A DNA stretch of 50,426 bases, from contig CAMYIN010000047.1 in assembly GCA_947258495.1 (NCBI GenBank), positions 1 to 50,426 on the forward strand, written 5' to 3'. Shown here piece after piece: positions 33,774 through 43,069 of this stretch. Numbering within the stretch: position 1 is the stretch's first letter; each line of letters opens with the position of its first letter. Both the position numbers and the translations under genes were made by a program. The notes beneath the pieces were generated by a model. The model was not told where the DNA came from, ran no database searches, and saw nothing but the letters and a program-made list of their open reading frames with translations. The DNA comes from an uncultured Gammaproteobacteria bacterium (GTDB lineage: Bacteria; Pseudomonadota; Gammaproteobacteria; Arenicellales; JAANXG01).

Positions 33774-35819
33774 ATGGACCAGAACAATCCGCTGTTTCAA
33801 ACGCGCGGTTTGCCCAAGTTTCGCGATATCCTGCCGCAGCACGTCGAGTCAGCGATCGACCAGACACTGGCCGACAATCGCGCTCGACTGAAGATCTTGG
33901 AATCCTTGGGGGACCGCGCGAGCTGGGACAACTTCGCACAACCGCTGGAAGACCTCAATGAACGCCTGGCGCGGGTTTGGTCGCCCGTGTCGCACTTGAA
34001 CGCTGTCAAGGACTCTCCGGATTTGAGGAAGGCCTACGAGGCGTGCCTGCCGAAGCTCTCGGCCTACGACACCGAATTGTCCCAGAACGCGGCCCTTTAC
34101 CGCGGCTATGAAATCCTGCATGCACGGCCGGAGTACGCCGACCTCGACGTCGCGCAACGCAAAATCATAGCCAACGCTTTGCGCGATTTTCGGCTCGCCG
34201 GGGTAGATTTGCCGCCTGCGGAGAAGCAGCGGTATAAAGAAATACAACAACAACTGGCAAAGCTTGCAAACGAGTTCGATCGTAACGTCCTGGACGCGAC
34301 CCACGCCTGGTTTTTGCACATCGAAGACGATCGCGACCTCGCGGGTCTGCCGGACACCGCAATCGACATGGCACGGCAGATGGCGGAGCGCGATCAAATC
34401 GGCGGGTACAAGTTCACCCTGGACGTGCCGTCGTATCTCCCTTTCATGATGCATGCCGACAACCGCGCGCTCAGGGAAAAGATGTACGAGGCGTACGTCA
34501 CCCGGGCAAGCGATGTCGGCCCCGATGCGGGCCGGTTCGACAACACCCCGTTGATTCGGCAGATATTGGCGTTGCGACTGGAGGCCGCGCTTCTGCTCGG
34601 GTTCGAAAATTACGCCGAGGTTTCACTGCAGACGAAGATGGCAACGACTCCGCAGCAGGTCCTGGATTTCCTGCGCGACCTGGCCGCCCGCTCGCGGCCT
34701 GCGGCGGAAGAAGAGCACAGCCAGGTGCGGCGTTTCGCGCGTACCGAGTACGGGGTGAACGATTTTGCGCACTGGGACTTGGCCTACTATTCGGAAAAGC
34801 TGCGCCAGTCTCTGTATCGCTTCAGCGACGAAGACATTCGGCCGTATTATCCCGCCGATCGAGTGCTGCGGGGAATGTTCGATGTGGTCGGCAGGCTGTT
34901 CGGGCTGACGATCGAGGAAATCCGCAACGACGACGTCTGGGATCCGGAGGTGCGTTTCTTCGAGATTCGTGATTCCGGGGACGCGGTTCGTGGCCGCTTT
35001 TACGTGGATCTGTACATCCGTTCGCACAAGCGCAGCGGTGCCTGGATGGACGATTGCGTGAGCCGCAAACGCGACGCCGAGGGCGTGCAAACCCCCGTGG
35101 CTTATCTGACGTGTAATTTTTCTCCACCCGTTGCCGGCAAGCCGGCACTCCTTACCCACGACGAAGTCGTGACGCTGTTCCACGAATTCGGACACGGATT
35201 GCATCACATGTTGACCAAGGTGGACTACGTCGGAGTCTCGGGTATCAACGGAGTGGAATGGGATGCGGTCGAACTGCCCAGCCAATTCATGGAGAACTGG
35301 TGCTGGGAGCGCGAGGCGCTGGACATCGTGAGTGGGCACTACGAGACCGGCGCGCCGCTGCCGGGGGAGTTGCTGCGCAAGATGAAAGCCGCCAAGAACT
35401 TCCAATCCGCGATGCAGATGCTGCGGCAAATCGAGTTTGCGTTGTTCGATATGCGCTTGCATTTCGATCATCGGCCCCAGCAGAAGCAGTCCGTGCAGCG
35501 GCTCCTGGAGTCCGTTCGCCGGGAGGTCGCGGTGGTGTTTCCGCCTGGCTACAATCGATTCCAGAACAGCTTTTCTCATATATTTTCAGGCGGTTACGCA
35601 GCCGGATACTACAGTTACAAGTGGGCCGAAGTGCTCTCGGCGGACGCCTTCAGTCGTTTCGAGGAAGACGGTGTGTTCAGTCCGGATACGGGGAAGGCGT
35701 TTCTGGAAAACGTCCTGGAGCAGGGTGGTGCGCGGGATCCGTTGGAGCTGTTCGTCGCGTTTCGCGGCCGCGAACCGAAAATCGACGCGCTGTTACGGCA
35801 CAGCGGTCTGGTGAGCTAG
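33774..35819 (+). CDS. prlC: Oligopeptidase A (M3 metallopeptidase)
   Basis: 681 residues from the ATG at 33774 ([16 protein letters not shown]), which has AGGA 8 bases upstream; an ATG at 33765 is in frame. The thermolysin-like zinc site [10 protein letters not shown] starts at residue 470, with the third ligand in [17 protein letters not shown]. The [28 protein letters not shown]-terminal substrate region is intact. It degrades signal peptides and other short peptides in the cytoplasm. Confidence 0.96.
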   Translation: MDQNNPLFQTRGLPKFRDILPQHVESAIDQTLADNRARLKILESLGDRASWDNFAQPLEDLNERLARVWSPVSHLNAVKDSPDLRKAYEACLPKLSAYDTELSQNAALYRGYEILHARPEYADLDVAQRKIIANALRDFRLAGVDLPPAEKQRYKEIQQQLAKLANEFDRNVLDATHAWFLHIEDDRDLAGLPDTAIDMARQMAERDQIGGYKFTLDVPSYLPFMMHADNRALREKMYEAYVTRASDVGPDAGRFDNTPLIRQILALRLEAALLLGFENYAEVSLQTKMATTPQQVLDFLRDLAARSRPAAEEEHSQVRRFARTEYGVNDFAHWDLAYYSEKLRQSLYRFSDEDIRPYYPADRVLRGMFDVVGRLFGLTIEEIRNDDVWDPEVRFFEIRDSGDAVRGRFYVDLYIRSHKRSGAWMDDCVSRKRDAEGVQTPVAYLTCNFSPPVAGKPALLTHDEVVTLFHEFGHGLHHMLTKVDYVGVSGINGVEWDAVELPSQFMENWCWEREALDIVSGHYETGAPLPGELLRKMKAAKNFQSAMQMLRQIEFALFDMRLHFDHRPQQKQSVQRLLESVRREVAVVFPPGYNRFQNSFSHIFSGGYAAGYYSYKWAEVLSADAFSRFEEDGVFSPDTGKAFLENVLEQGGARDPLELFVAFRGREPKIDALLRHSGLVS

Positions 35820-35882
35820 GGCGCATGGCGCGTTACCGGGCCCGGCTATACTTATCTAGTCCTTGCACTATGAGGTGAGTAA

Positions 35883-36470
35883 ATGAAGCCGCAAAAATGT
35901 TTGCTGACGTGGTGTGTCGCCGGGTTGATCGGGGCAGCGGTTGCGACAGCGCCGTTGTCGGGCCAGGCGGGAAAGATGTACAAGTGGGTGGATAACGACG
36001 GCAGCGTCACGTACCAGGACAAGCCCCCTCCGGGTGAGGCGACGGTGATGCCGGGTGACCCGGATACAACTTCGGCGACCGCGGATGCGGACGCCACGCA
36101 GCAGTCGGGCGAGAACCAACCGGTAACGTTGTTCAGCGTACCGGTCTGCGAGAGCTGCGACCTGGTGCGGATGATACTCGATCAGAACAAGGTCCCTTTT
36201 GACGAGAAAAACGTAGAGGGCAACGTCGCGGCGCAGAAGGAGCTCGAGGAGACGGCCGGGCAGCTGACGGTACCGGTGCTCGTCATCGGTGACAAGGCGA
36301 TAACCGGATTCAGCATTTCGGAGATCCACCAACAGCTCGTGAGCGCGGGTTATACGCTTGCGCAGCGGCGGGTCCCGGAACAGAGCGAGGAATCGCCGAA
36401 CCTTGATCAATCGGGTTCCACCGCAGCGTCGGACTCGGGGGTTCCGGGGTCCGAATCCAAAACCTATTGA
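35883..36470 (+). CDS. DUF4124 plus glutaredoxin-like secreted protein
   Basis: 195 residues. A signal peptide (residues 1-29) is followed by the DUF4124 motif KMYKWVDNDGSVTYQDKPPP. After a low-complexity linker comes a glutaredoxin domain (VTLFSVPVCESCDLVRMILDQNKVPFDEKNVE...TVPVLVIGDKAITGF) with a CESC site and the TVPV cis-proline. The C-terminal 30 residues are Ser/Pro/Glu rich. Likely a periplasmic thiol-exchange protein. It has a strong Shine-Dalgarno (GAGGTGAG) and a -10-like TATACT at 35847. Confidence 0.83.
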   Translation: MKPQKCLLTWCVAGLIGAAVATAPLSGQAGKMYKWVDNDGSVTYQDKPPPGEATVMPGDPDTTSATADADATQQSGENQPVTLFSVPVCESCDLVRMILDQNKVPFDEKNVEGNVAAQKELEETAGQLTVPVLVIGDKAITGFSISEIHQQLVSAGYTLAQRRVPEQSEESPNLDQSGSTAASDSGVPGSESKTY

Positions 36471-36514
36471 ATCGGAGCGACCGGTCCGGTTGACCCCGGA
36501 CTTCAGGTGCGACC

Positions 36515-37852
36515 ATGAAGATCGCGACGTGGAACGTGAATTCTCTCCGCGTTCGTCTTCCACAGGTATCCGACTGGTTGGCGAACAATCCGCTGGAGAT
36601 CCTGTGTCTACAGGAAACGAAGCTTGTGGACGCGGATTTTCCCGTGGACGAAATCGAAGCGCTCGGCTACCGGGTCGTCTACGCGGGCCAGAAGACCTAC
36701 AACGGCGTTGCCACGCTCAGCAAGACGACCGCCACGGACATCGTAACGGATCTTCCGGGCATTGCGGACCCGCAGCGCCGCGTGCTGGGAACCACGATCG
36801 GTGATTTCCGGGTCCTCAATGTCTACGTACCGAACGGACAGTCCGTGGGATCGGACAAATACGCGTACAAACACGAGTGGTTACGACGGCTGACCGACTA
36901 CGTGAAGCTGGAGCTAACGCGTCATCGGCGCTTCGTGCTGCTCGGCGACTTCAACATCGCGCCCGAGGACGCCGACGTGCACGATCCGGAACTCTGGGAA
37001 GGCAGGGTCTTGTTCAGCCCACCGGAGCGCAAGGCGTTTCAGACCTTGCTCGACAGCGGCCTTTGCGACACGTTTCGAAAGTTCCCCCAGGCGGAAAAGT
37101 CTTTCACCTGGTGGGATTATCGCGGAGGGGCTTTTCGGCGCAATCTCGGCCTGCGCATCGACCACATCCTCGCCAGCGAGGCGTTGTGCGCCTCGTGCGT
37201 GTCGGCGACCATCGATACCGCCCCGCGTAAGCTTCCGCGCCCCACCGACCACGCTCCGGTGGTCGCCGAGTTCCTCGCTCGCACCCGAAGTCCCGTCAGC
37301 TGGGGCGAGGCCGGCTTCACCGTCGAGGGCGAGACCTACGCGGGGCCGGGCCACGCGGTGTTCTTCACCGTCCACTCCGATTCCACCACGCTCAAGCGCG
37401 TTCCCGGTTTCAGCACCTGGGCCTTGCAGCGCAGGCTTTGGCCGCGCGCCGCGCGAAGCAGGTTGATCTTGAACTCGGTGGTAAGCACCAGCTTATCGAT
37501 GCCAATCAGCGTCGCCGCCGCCATTCCCGCGGTATGGTCGGCGACCGTCGCTTGCACCCCGGCGTGCACCAATCCGTCCTGTTGCCGGTGCATGTCGCGC
37601 AGATCCAGGCGTGTCTCACAACGTCCTTCGCCGAAACCGATGAGCTCCAGTCCCAGCCCGCGGATAAACGGTGCCTCATGGAAGATGCGCTCTATCTCGG
37701 CCGTGTTCGTCATGCATGCAGTCTGTGGCAGCGGGGGTGCTTGCGGATCAACAAAGAGTACCCCAGTTCCGATCGCGCAGACAGGTTTATCCGTCCTCCG
37801 CAGGCGTCAGGCGCCGAAACGGCATGCGCTGACGCGCTCCAGGCCGGCGTAA
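36515..37852 (+). CDS. xthA: Exodeoxyribonuclease III with run-on C-terminus
   Basis: The frame codes 445 residues, but the enzyme occupies only 1-253, the normal size. MKIATWNVNSLRVRLPQV, LQETK (Glu34), GDFNIAP (Asp145, Asn147), LRIDHILAS and the final DHAPVVAEF (Asp245, His246) are intact, so AP endonuclease and 3' exonuclease activity are expected. Residues 254-445 are read from the antisense of the thioesterase gene and the 3' end of prmC and resemble nothing; no stop occurs at the normal end near 37273. See the finding on lost stops. Confidence 0.85.
   Translation: MKIATWNVNSLRVRLPQVSDWLANNPLEILCLQETKLVDADFPVDEIEALGYRVVYAGQKTYNGVATLSKTTATDIVTDLPGIADPQRRVLGTTIGDFRVLNVYVPNGQSVGSDKYAYKHEWLRRLTDYVKLELTRHRRFVLLGDFNIAPEDADVHDPELWEGRVLFSPPERKAFQTLLDSGLCDTFRKFPQAEKSFTWWDYRGGAFRRNLGLRIDHILASEALCASCVSATIDTAPRKLPRPTDHAPVVAEFLARTRSPVSWGEAGFTVEGETYAGPGHAVFFTVHSDSTTLKRVPGFSTWALQRRLWPRAARSRLILNSVVSTSLSMPISVAAAIPAVWSATVACTPACTNPSCCRCMSRRSRRVSQRPSPKPMSSSPSPRINGASWKMRSISAVFVMHAVCGSGGACGSTKSTPVPIAQTGLSVLRRRQAPKRHALTRSRPA
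37336..37713 (-). pseudogene. PaaI-type hotdog thioesterase, probable 3' frameshift
   Basis: 125 residues. The hotdog core is clear: GLGLELIGFGEGRCETRLDLRDMHRQQDGLVHAGVQATVADHTAGMAAATLIG (catalytic HAG...AD region) and ...FKINLLRAARGQSLRCKAQVLKPGTRLSVVESE. After VVESE the frame drifts into WTVKNTAWPGPA and stops. The +1 frame from 37375 reads DGEEHRVARPRVGLALDGE, which fits the missing last strand of the family. A single lost G near 37375 would explain this. It lies inside the run-on xthA frame, on the other strand. Confidence 0.75.
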
Positions 37853-38724
37853 TCCCGAAACGTCGCCACACTGCGTCCCGTGCTCTCCCGCATTAATCGT
37901 CGCACCGCCGCGCCTTGGTCGCAACCGTGCTCGACCAACAACCAGCCGTCGGTGTGGAGATGCCGCGGCGCGCCGTTTATGACGACCTCGAGCGCGTCCA
38001 GGCCGCCGGCCCCGGCGAGCAGCGCCAGCGGCGGCTCGAAGCAGACACCGTCGCGGGAGAGGCTGGGATCGCCCAGCGCCACGTAGGGCGGGTTGGCGAC
38101 GACGAGGTGGAAGCGCTGCGATTCGACGGCGCTGAACCAGTCGCCGCGGCGAAACTCGACGTTATGCATACCACATTGCCTGCGGTTGTTCCGGGCTACG
38201 TCGAGGGCGTCGGCGGAGACGTCGGTGGCGACGACGCGAGCCTGCGGCCGCTCGCGGGCCAAGGCCAGGGCGACGGCGCCGCAACCGGTTCCCAAGTCGG
38301 CGACCCGCCGCGGCCTGTCCGCAGGGATGCGGGCCAGGGCGTGCTCGACCAGGACTTCCGTTTCCGGGCGCGGTATCAGGGTGGCTGCGGTGACGCGCAG
38401 GTCCAGGGTCCAGAAACCACGGGTCCCCGTGATGTAGGCGACCGGCTCACCGGCCGCTCTGCGGCGGATCGAGGCACGCAAGCAGTCCCGTTCTTTGGTC
38501 GATATCGGGGCCAGGGGGTGTGACAGCAACCAGGCGCGACCCCGGTCGAGGCAATGCTGTAACAGCAGGTCGGCGTCCAGCGCCGCGGTCTCCGAGATGC
38601 CGCGCAGCGCTCGACAAATCCAGGCGCGGGCGGCGCCCACGTCGGTCGCCTCGGGATCGTGATCCGGGGTGTGCTGAGCAGGGAGGTCGGCGGTACAACG
38701 CGTCACGGTTTTGGCTGGGCCCAC
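37807..38724 (-). CDS. prmC: Peptide chain release factor N5-glutamine methyltransferase
   Basis: 305 residues from a GTG. The N-terminal helical domain is followed by PVAYITGTRGFWTLDLRVTAATLIPRPETEVLVEHAL, the AdoMet loop VADLGTGCGAVALALA and the catalytic NPPY in LVVANPPYVALGD. It methylates the glutamine of the GGQ motif in release factors, and its substrate gene prfA is just upstream (15 bp). The first 30 residues are unlike the family and a later start is possible. Confidence 0.93.
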   Translation of the reverse strand: MGPAKTVTRCTADLPAQHTPDHDPEATDVGAARAWICRALRGISETAALDADLLLQHCLDRGRAWLLSHPLAPISTKERDCLRASIRRRAAGEPVAYITGTRGFWTLDLRVTAATLIPRPETEVLVEHALARIPADRPRRVADLGTGCGAVALALARERPQARVVATDVSADALDVARNNRRQCGMHNVEFRRGDWFSAVESQRFHLVVANPPYVALGDPSLSRDGVCFEPPLALLAGAGGLDALEVVINGAPRHLHTDGWLLVEHGCDQGAAVRRLMRESTGRSVATFRDYAGLERVSACRFGA

Positions 38725-38739
38725 TTCGAGGTAGAAGCG

Positions 38740-39828
38740 TTAGGGTTCATCGGACAAAGCCGCCAGTTGGTCGGCCTGGTGTTCCGCAACCAAGGGCTCG
38801 ATCACCGGATCGAGGTTGCCCTGCAGGAACTCCTCGAGCTTGTAAAGCGTCAGACCAATACGGTGGTCGGTGATCCTCCCCTGTGGAAAGTTGTAGGTGC
38901 GAATGCGTTCCGACCGGTCTCCGCTGCCCACCAGGTTTCGCCGGGTTTCAGCCTCCTCCGTACGTTGCCTTTGTACTTCCGCCTCCAGCAGCCGCGATCG
39001 CAGGATCGACATGGCTTGCGCCTTGTTCTTGTGTTGGGATCGCTGGTCCTGACACTCTACGACGATTCCGCTCGGGAGGTGTGTGACGCGTATGGCGGAG
39101 TCGGTCTTGTTGACGTGTTGCCCGCCGGCGCCGGACGCGCGGAACGTGTCGATGCGCAGTTCGTCCGCGCTGAGCTCGATCTCGTCGATCTCGTCCGCTT
39201 CCGGCAGGATGGCCACCGTGCAGGCCGAGGTATGGATGCGCCCCTGGGACTCGGTTTCCGGCACGCGCTGCACCCGGTGGGCGCCGGATTCGAACTTCAA
39301 GCGCGAATAGGCTCCCCGGCCCGCAATTCTGCTGATGATCTCTTTGTATCCGCCGTACTCTCCCTCGCTCTTGCTCATCACTTCCACTTTCCACCCACGG
39401 CGTTCGGCGTATAGCGTATACATCCGGAATAAGTCACCGGCAAACAGGGCGGCCTCGTCGCCACCCGTGCCCGCTCGTATTTCCAGGAAGATGTTGCGAT
39501 CGTCGTTGGGGTCTTTCGGCAGCAGCAGATTCTTGAGGTCCTGCTCCAGGGTTTCGACCTGTTCGCGCAGTCCGCTGATCTCTTCCTGGGCGAGCTTGCG
39601 TACCTCCTTGTCGGCGTCGGACAACATCTGCTCAGCCGATTCCAGTTCACCGATAAGGGAGCCGAAGCTCTTGTATCGTTCGACCACCGGCGAGATATCG
39701 GACAGCTCAATGGACAAATCCCGGAACTGCGCCTGGTTCTCTATTACGCGGGGGTCCGACAGCAAGGCGTTGATTTCTTCCCGCCGTTGGACGAGAAGAT
39801 CCAACTTCGCCCGGATGGAAGAGTTCAC
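38740..39828 (-). CDS. prfA: Peptide chain release factor 1
   Basis: 362 residues, normal for RF1. The GGQ motif is in [27 protein letters not shown], and the [23 protein letters not shown] end is conserved. Codon recognition of UAA and UAG is expected from the family. It sits between hemA (2 bp upstream) and prmC, the conserved gammaproteobacterial order. Confidence 0.98.
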   Translation of the reverse strand: MNSSIRAKLDLLVQRREEINALLSDPRVIENQAQFRDLSIELSDISPVVERYKSFGSLIGELESAEQMLSDADKEVRKLAQEEISGLREQVETLEQDLKNLLLPKDPNDDRNIFLEIRAGTGGDEAALFAGDLFRMYTLYAERRGWKVEVMSKSEGEYGGYKEIISRIAGRGAYSRLKFESGAHRVQRVPETESQGRIHTSACTVAILPEADEIDEIELSADELRIDTFRASGAGGQHVNKTDSAIRVTHLPSGIVVECQDQRSQHKNKAQAMSILRSRLLEAEVQRQRTEEAETRRNLVGSGDRSERIRTYNFPQGRITDHRIGLTLYKLEEFLQGNLDPVIEPLVAEHQADQLAALSDEP

Positions 39829-39830
39829 GT

Positions 39831-41084
39831 TTACTCGTCTTCCGCCAGATTGAAGAGGCGGCGCGCGGCTTCAATCAACGCGTGGTCGGCTTCGGCTCTG
39901 TTCAGGGCATTGCTCGGCGCGTGGGCATACTTCTGGCTGAGGGCGCGGACGAGTTGCGCCAGGACCTGTTCGGGGTCGTCGCCGGCGCGCAGTCGTCGTC
40001 TCGCTTTCTGCAGCTCCTGCTCGGAAATTTCGTCGATCTGTTCACGGATCTCCAGGATTGTCGGCACTGCGTCCAGGCCTTTCAGCCAGCGCATGAACTG
40101 TTCGGTATGCAGGTCAATGATTTTTTCCGCTTCCTCCGCTGCCGCTTTGCGGGAGTCGATGTTTTCCTGTATGACCTCGGTCAGATCGTCGACCGTATAC
40201 AGATAGACATCGTTCAGTTCTCCGACTTGTTCCTCTATGTCCCGCGGTACCGCGAGATCGACGAGGAACATCGGCTTGTGTTTGCGCGCCTTGAGCGCCT
40301 GCTCCACGGCCCCCTTGCCGAGAATGGGCAGCGTGCTGGCGGTCGAAGAGACCAGGATGTCGGCCTCGCTCAAGCGATTGGGTAATTCCGAGAGCGAGAT
40401 CGCTTCGCCGTCGAACCCCTGAGCCAGACGCTGTGCCCGTTCCAGGGTCCGGTTGGCGACAACAATTTTATTGACGCCCTGATCGCGAAGATGTCGCGCC
40501 ACCAGCTCAACCGTATCGCCGGCGCCTATCAACAACACGTTTTGCTGGCTGACGTCGGTGAAGATGCGTTTGGCGAGACTGACCGCTGCGTACGCGACCG
40601 ATACTGCGCTCGCCCCGATCGACGTGTCGGTGCGCACTTGCTTGGCGACACTGAAGGTTTGCTGAAATAATCGATTCAGGATCTTGCCGGTCGCCCCGGT
40701 CTTGTGGGCGATGCTGAAGGCCTCTTTCATCTGGCCCAGGATCTGGGGTTCTCCCAGGACCATGGAATCCAGACCGGACGCGACGCGGAACGCGTGCCGT
40801 ACCGCGTCCACTCCCGGGTGGCGATAGACGTAGGGTCCGATGACGTCGATCTTGAGATCCTGATAGCGGCACAACCAGTCGATCAGGGCCTCGGCATCCG
40901 GTGTTTCCTGCCGGCAGTAGAGTTCGGTCCTGTTGCAGGTCGAGACGATCGCCGCCTCGCTGATGAAACGGTGCCGCGAGATGTCACGCAGCGCGTCACC
41001 GAGGTGCTCCATCGTTACCGCGGCCTTCTCCCGAATGCGGACGGGAGCCGTCGAATAGTTCAAACCCAGGGCCAGCAGGTGCAT
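39831..41084 (-). CDS. hemA: Glutamyl-tRNA reductase
   Basis: 417 residues from the ATG at 41084 ([23 protein letters not shown]), the canonical start; the frame extends 26 codons further. The nucleophile Cys50 is in [16 protein letters not shown] binding in [17 protein letters not shown], and DLAVPRDIE is conserved. It commits glutamyl-tRNA to tetrapyrrole synthesis, complementing the hemCDXY cluster elsewhere in the window. Confidence 0.97.
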   Translation of the reverse strand: MHLLALGLNYSTAPVRIREKAAVTMEHLGDALRDISRHRFISEAAIVSTCNRTELYCRQETPDAEALIDWLCRYQDLKIDVIGPYVYRHPGVDAVRHAFRVASGLDSMVLGEPQILGQMKEAFSIAHKTGATGKILNRLFQQTFSVAKQVRTDTSIGASAVSVAYAAVSLAKRIFTDVSQQNVLLIGAGDTVELVARHLRDQGVNKIVVANRTLERAQRLAQGFDGEAISLSELPNRLSEADILVSSTASTLPILGKGAVEQALKARKHKPMFLVDLAVPRDIEEQVGELNDVYLYTVDDLTEVIQENIDSRKAAAEEAEKIIDLHTEQFMRWLKGLDAVPTILEIREQIDEISEQELQKARRRLRAGDDPEQVLAQLVRALSQKYAHAPSNALNRAEADHALIEAARRLFNLAEDE

Positions 41085-41171
41085 GTCGTCAGCGCGATCG
41101 GAATCGGCGTAAAGCACTGGTTGCATGGATGTCGTGGCGTTTGCTTTCACGCCTATGTTCACTGCCCGGTA

Positions 41172-42896
41172 TTAAAGTCCGGGCGGACGGAGCGGCATTG
41201 CAGACGCCTGTTGTCGCCGTATTTGAAAAGCCATCATGGTTGTGACGATCAGTCCCCATAATCCTAGCAGCAATATCATACCTGCGGTAATCAGCGCTAG
41301 CCAGAGCCCCTCATTCCACCACTGCCACATGACCCATAGCGTCCCCCACAGAAACACCGGCGACAGGACCAATGGAAGTACCGCCATGAGCATGATCGAC
41401 CTCCCCAGTCGCGACAGCGCAATTACGATAAGGGCGAACACCGCCGGGGAGAGCCACTGTCCGGCAATACCGATCAGATACCAATAATCTAGATCGAGCG
41501 GCGAATAGGAAATAGTCAGCGCCGCAACGGCGACGGTGACAAACGTCAGCGTCCGGCCGTGGTTCGCGATCAGGCGCGATCGGTTGTCGAGACGCCCAGC
41601 GTTCTCCATCACCAAGGAACCCAGGCACCGGAGCGCTCCTTCGAGCGCGCAGAATATGGATAGCGCGACCACAAACGCGATGAGCGTCTCCGACAATCCG
41701 CGAGGGACGCCGAATCCGGAAAGCACGGCGGCGGCGCGCGCGACGAATTCATCGAGCCAGAGCACGAGCGGCTCATTCTCGGGCCAAGATGTGTAGAGTT
41801 GGTGCCAAACGGTACTGTCGGAGAAGCCGACGCTGAAAACCATGACCGCGGTGAGCGCCACCAGGGCTTCGGCGACTACACCGCCGTACCCCAACAGCGG
41901 CGCGTCTTTCTGATGCTCCAGCTGGCGCACCGAAGCACCGGTGTACAACAACGCGTGGTTTCCCGCGAACGCGCCGCCCGTCAGCACCAGAGAAATCAAT
42001 ACGAAGGGGTGGGGCAGCGCGGCTTGATCGTTTATCCGCGGTGCGTCCACGTCCGCGGCGGAGACACCGACGCCGACCAGTATCGAACACACTGTGACGG
42101 CGATCAACAGCCCGGACAGCACCCCCCGTGGACGCATACTGCGCCAGATCGGGTCCTTGACGCCGGCATAGGCCGTGACCAGCACGACGACGCCCCACAT
42201 GTGTTCAGGGCGGACGAGCACCACGCCCCACAGCGACGACTGGAAAGCGCCGATCGAATTCACCGATAACGGCAGCAACCAACCCAGTACCAAGCCGACA
42301 ATGAAAATTGCCGCGACTAATCCGATGTTGACCAGGGTGTCGCTGGCGGAGCTCGCAAAAAGCAGTCGCCGTACCACAATAGTCACTGGGATCAACAACA
42401 CAAATAGCCATCCTATGGCCGCGTGGTTGGCCAGAAACTGCGCGAGCAGGAGCGTCAGCACGGTACTCAGCAGCAGCAGCACGAGTACCGTAAGTACCAG
42501 GTAGGGTGTCGCCGCGACCCTGCCGACCAGCTCCCTCGCCAGCCGGTGCGGAGTCGCGCCGGAATAACGCAACGAGACCCACAACGTGCCAATGGCGTAG
42601 GCGCCGCCGGCGGCGACGCTGCCGACGACGATCCAGAGGAACGCAGGGACCCAGCCCCAGGTGATCGCCACTGCGGTGCCGACCAGGGTCGTGCCGCCGG
42701 AAACCGCCGCCGCGTGCTGAGCCAGAAGTAGCCAGCGATTGCAGGGCACGAAATCGTGTCCGTCTTGAAGGTGGAAGGCCGGGGTCGGAGCGAGGTTGTC
42801 GATGCGGAATATCCCGAGGGCGAGAAATTTGGCGTAAAAGCGGTAACCCATGGCAAATACGCCAATTGCCACCATAATTAGGACAAGAGAATTCAT
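41172..42896 (-). CDS. CstA-family carbon starvation membrane protein
   Basis: 574 residues with about 15 hydrophobic helices. The start MNSLVLIMVAIGVFAMGYRFYAKFLALGIFRID...DGHDFVPCNRWLLLAQHAAAVSGGTTLVGTAVAITWGWVPAFLWIVVGSVAAGG is the CstA signature, although the usual GxxPIxGP segment is altered. It is shorter than E. coli CstA (about 700). The family imports pyruvate or peptides under starvation. It lies between hemA and the TPR lipoprotein, a place with no such gene in Pseudomonas. Confidence 0.85.
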   Translation of the reverse strand: MNSLVLIMVAIGVFAMGYRFYAKFLALGIFRIDNLAPTPAFHLQDGHDFVPCNRWLLLAQHAAAVSGGTTLVGTAVAITWGWVPAFLWIVVGSVAAGGAYAIGTLWVSLRYSGATPHRLARELVGRVAATPYLVLTVLVLLLLSTVLTLLLAQFLANHAAIGWLFVLLIPVTIVVRRLLFASSASDTLVNIGLVAAIFIVGLVLGWLLPLSVNSIGAFQSSLWGVVLVRPEHMWGVVVLVTAYAGVKDPIWRSMRPRGVLSGLLIAVTVCSILVGVGVSAADVDAPRINDQAALPHPFVLISLVLTGGAFAGNHALLYTGASVRQLEHQKDAPLLGYGGVVAEALVALTAVMVFSVGFSDSTVWHQLYTSWPENEPLVLWLDEFVARAAAVLSGFGVPRGLSETLIAFVVALSIFCALEGALRCLGSLVMENAGRLDNRSRLIANHGRTLTFVTVAVAALTISYSPLDLDYWYLIGIAGQWLSPAVFALIVIALSRLGRSIMLMAVLPLVLSPVFLWGTLWVMWQWWNEGLWLALITAGMILLLGLWGLIVTTMMAFQIRRQQASAMPLRPPGL

Positions 42897-43069
42897 TGAG
42901 CAACCGCGGTGAGATGCTGACTCGCTGGATAAGTTGTGAGACCATGATAGCGTCTCCCAGGCAATAATCTAGGGAGCGCCGTGCGAGGCGCGGCGTTTCC
43001 CCCGGCATTGGGCCAGGGTGCATCAGGTGCGGTATAAGCAATTTCTAGTATTATGTTGTCCCATAGTTG

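Noticed and set aside
36515-37852. Reading the long xthA frame as a true two-domain fusion
   Set aside because: The extra 192 residues are the antisense of another gene with clear thioesterase motifs and have no domain features of their own.
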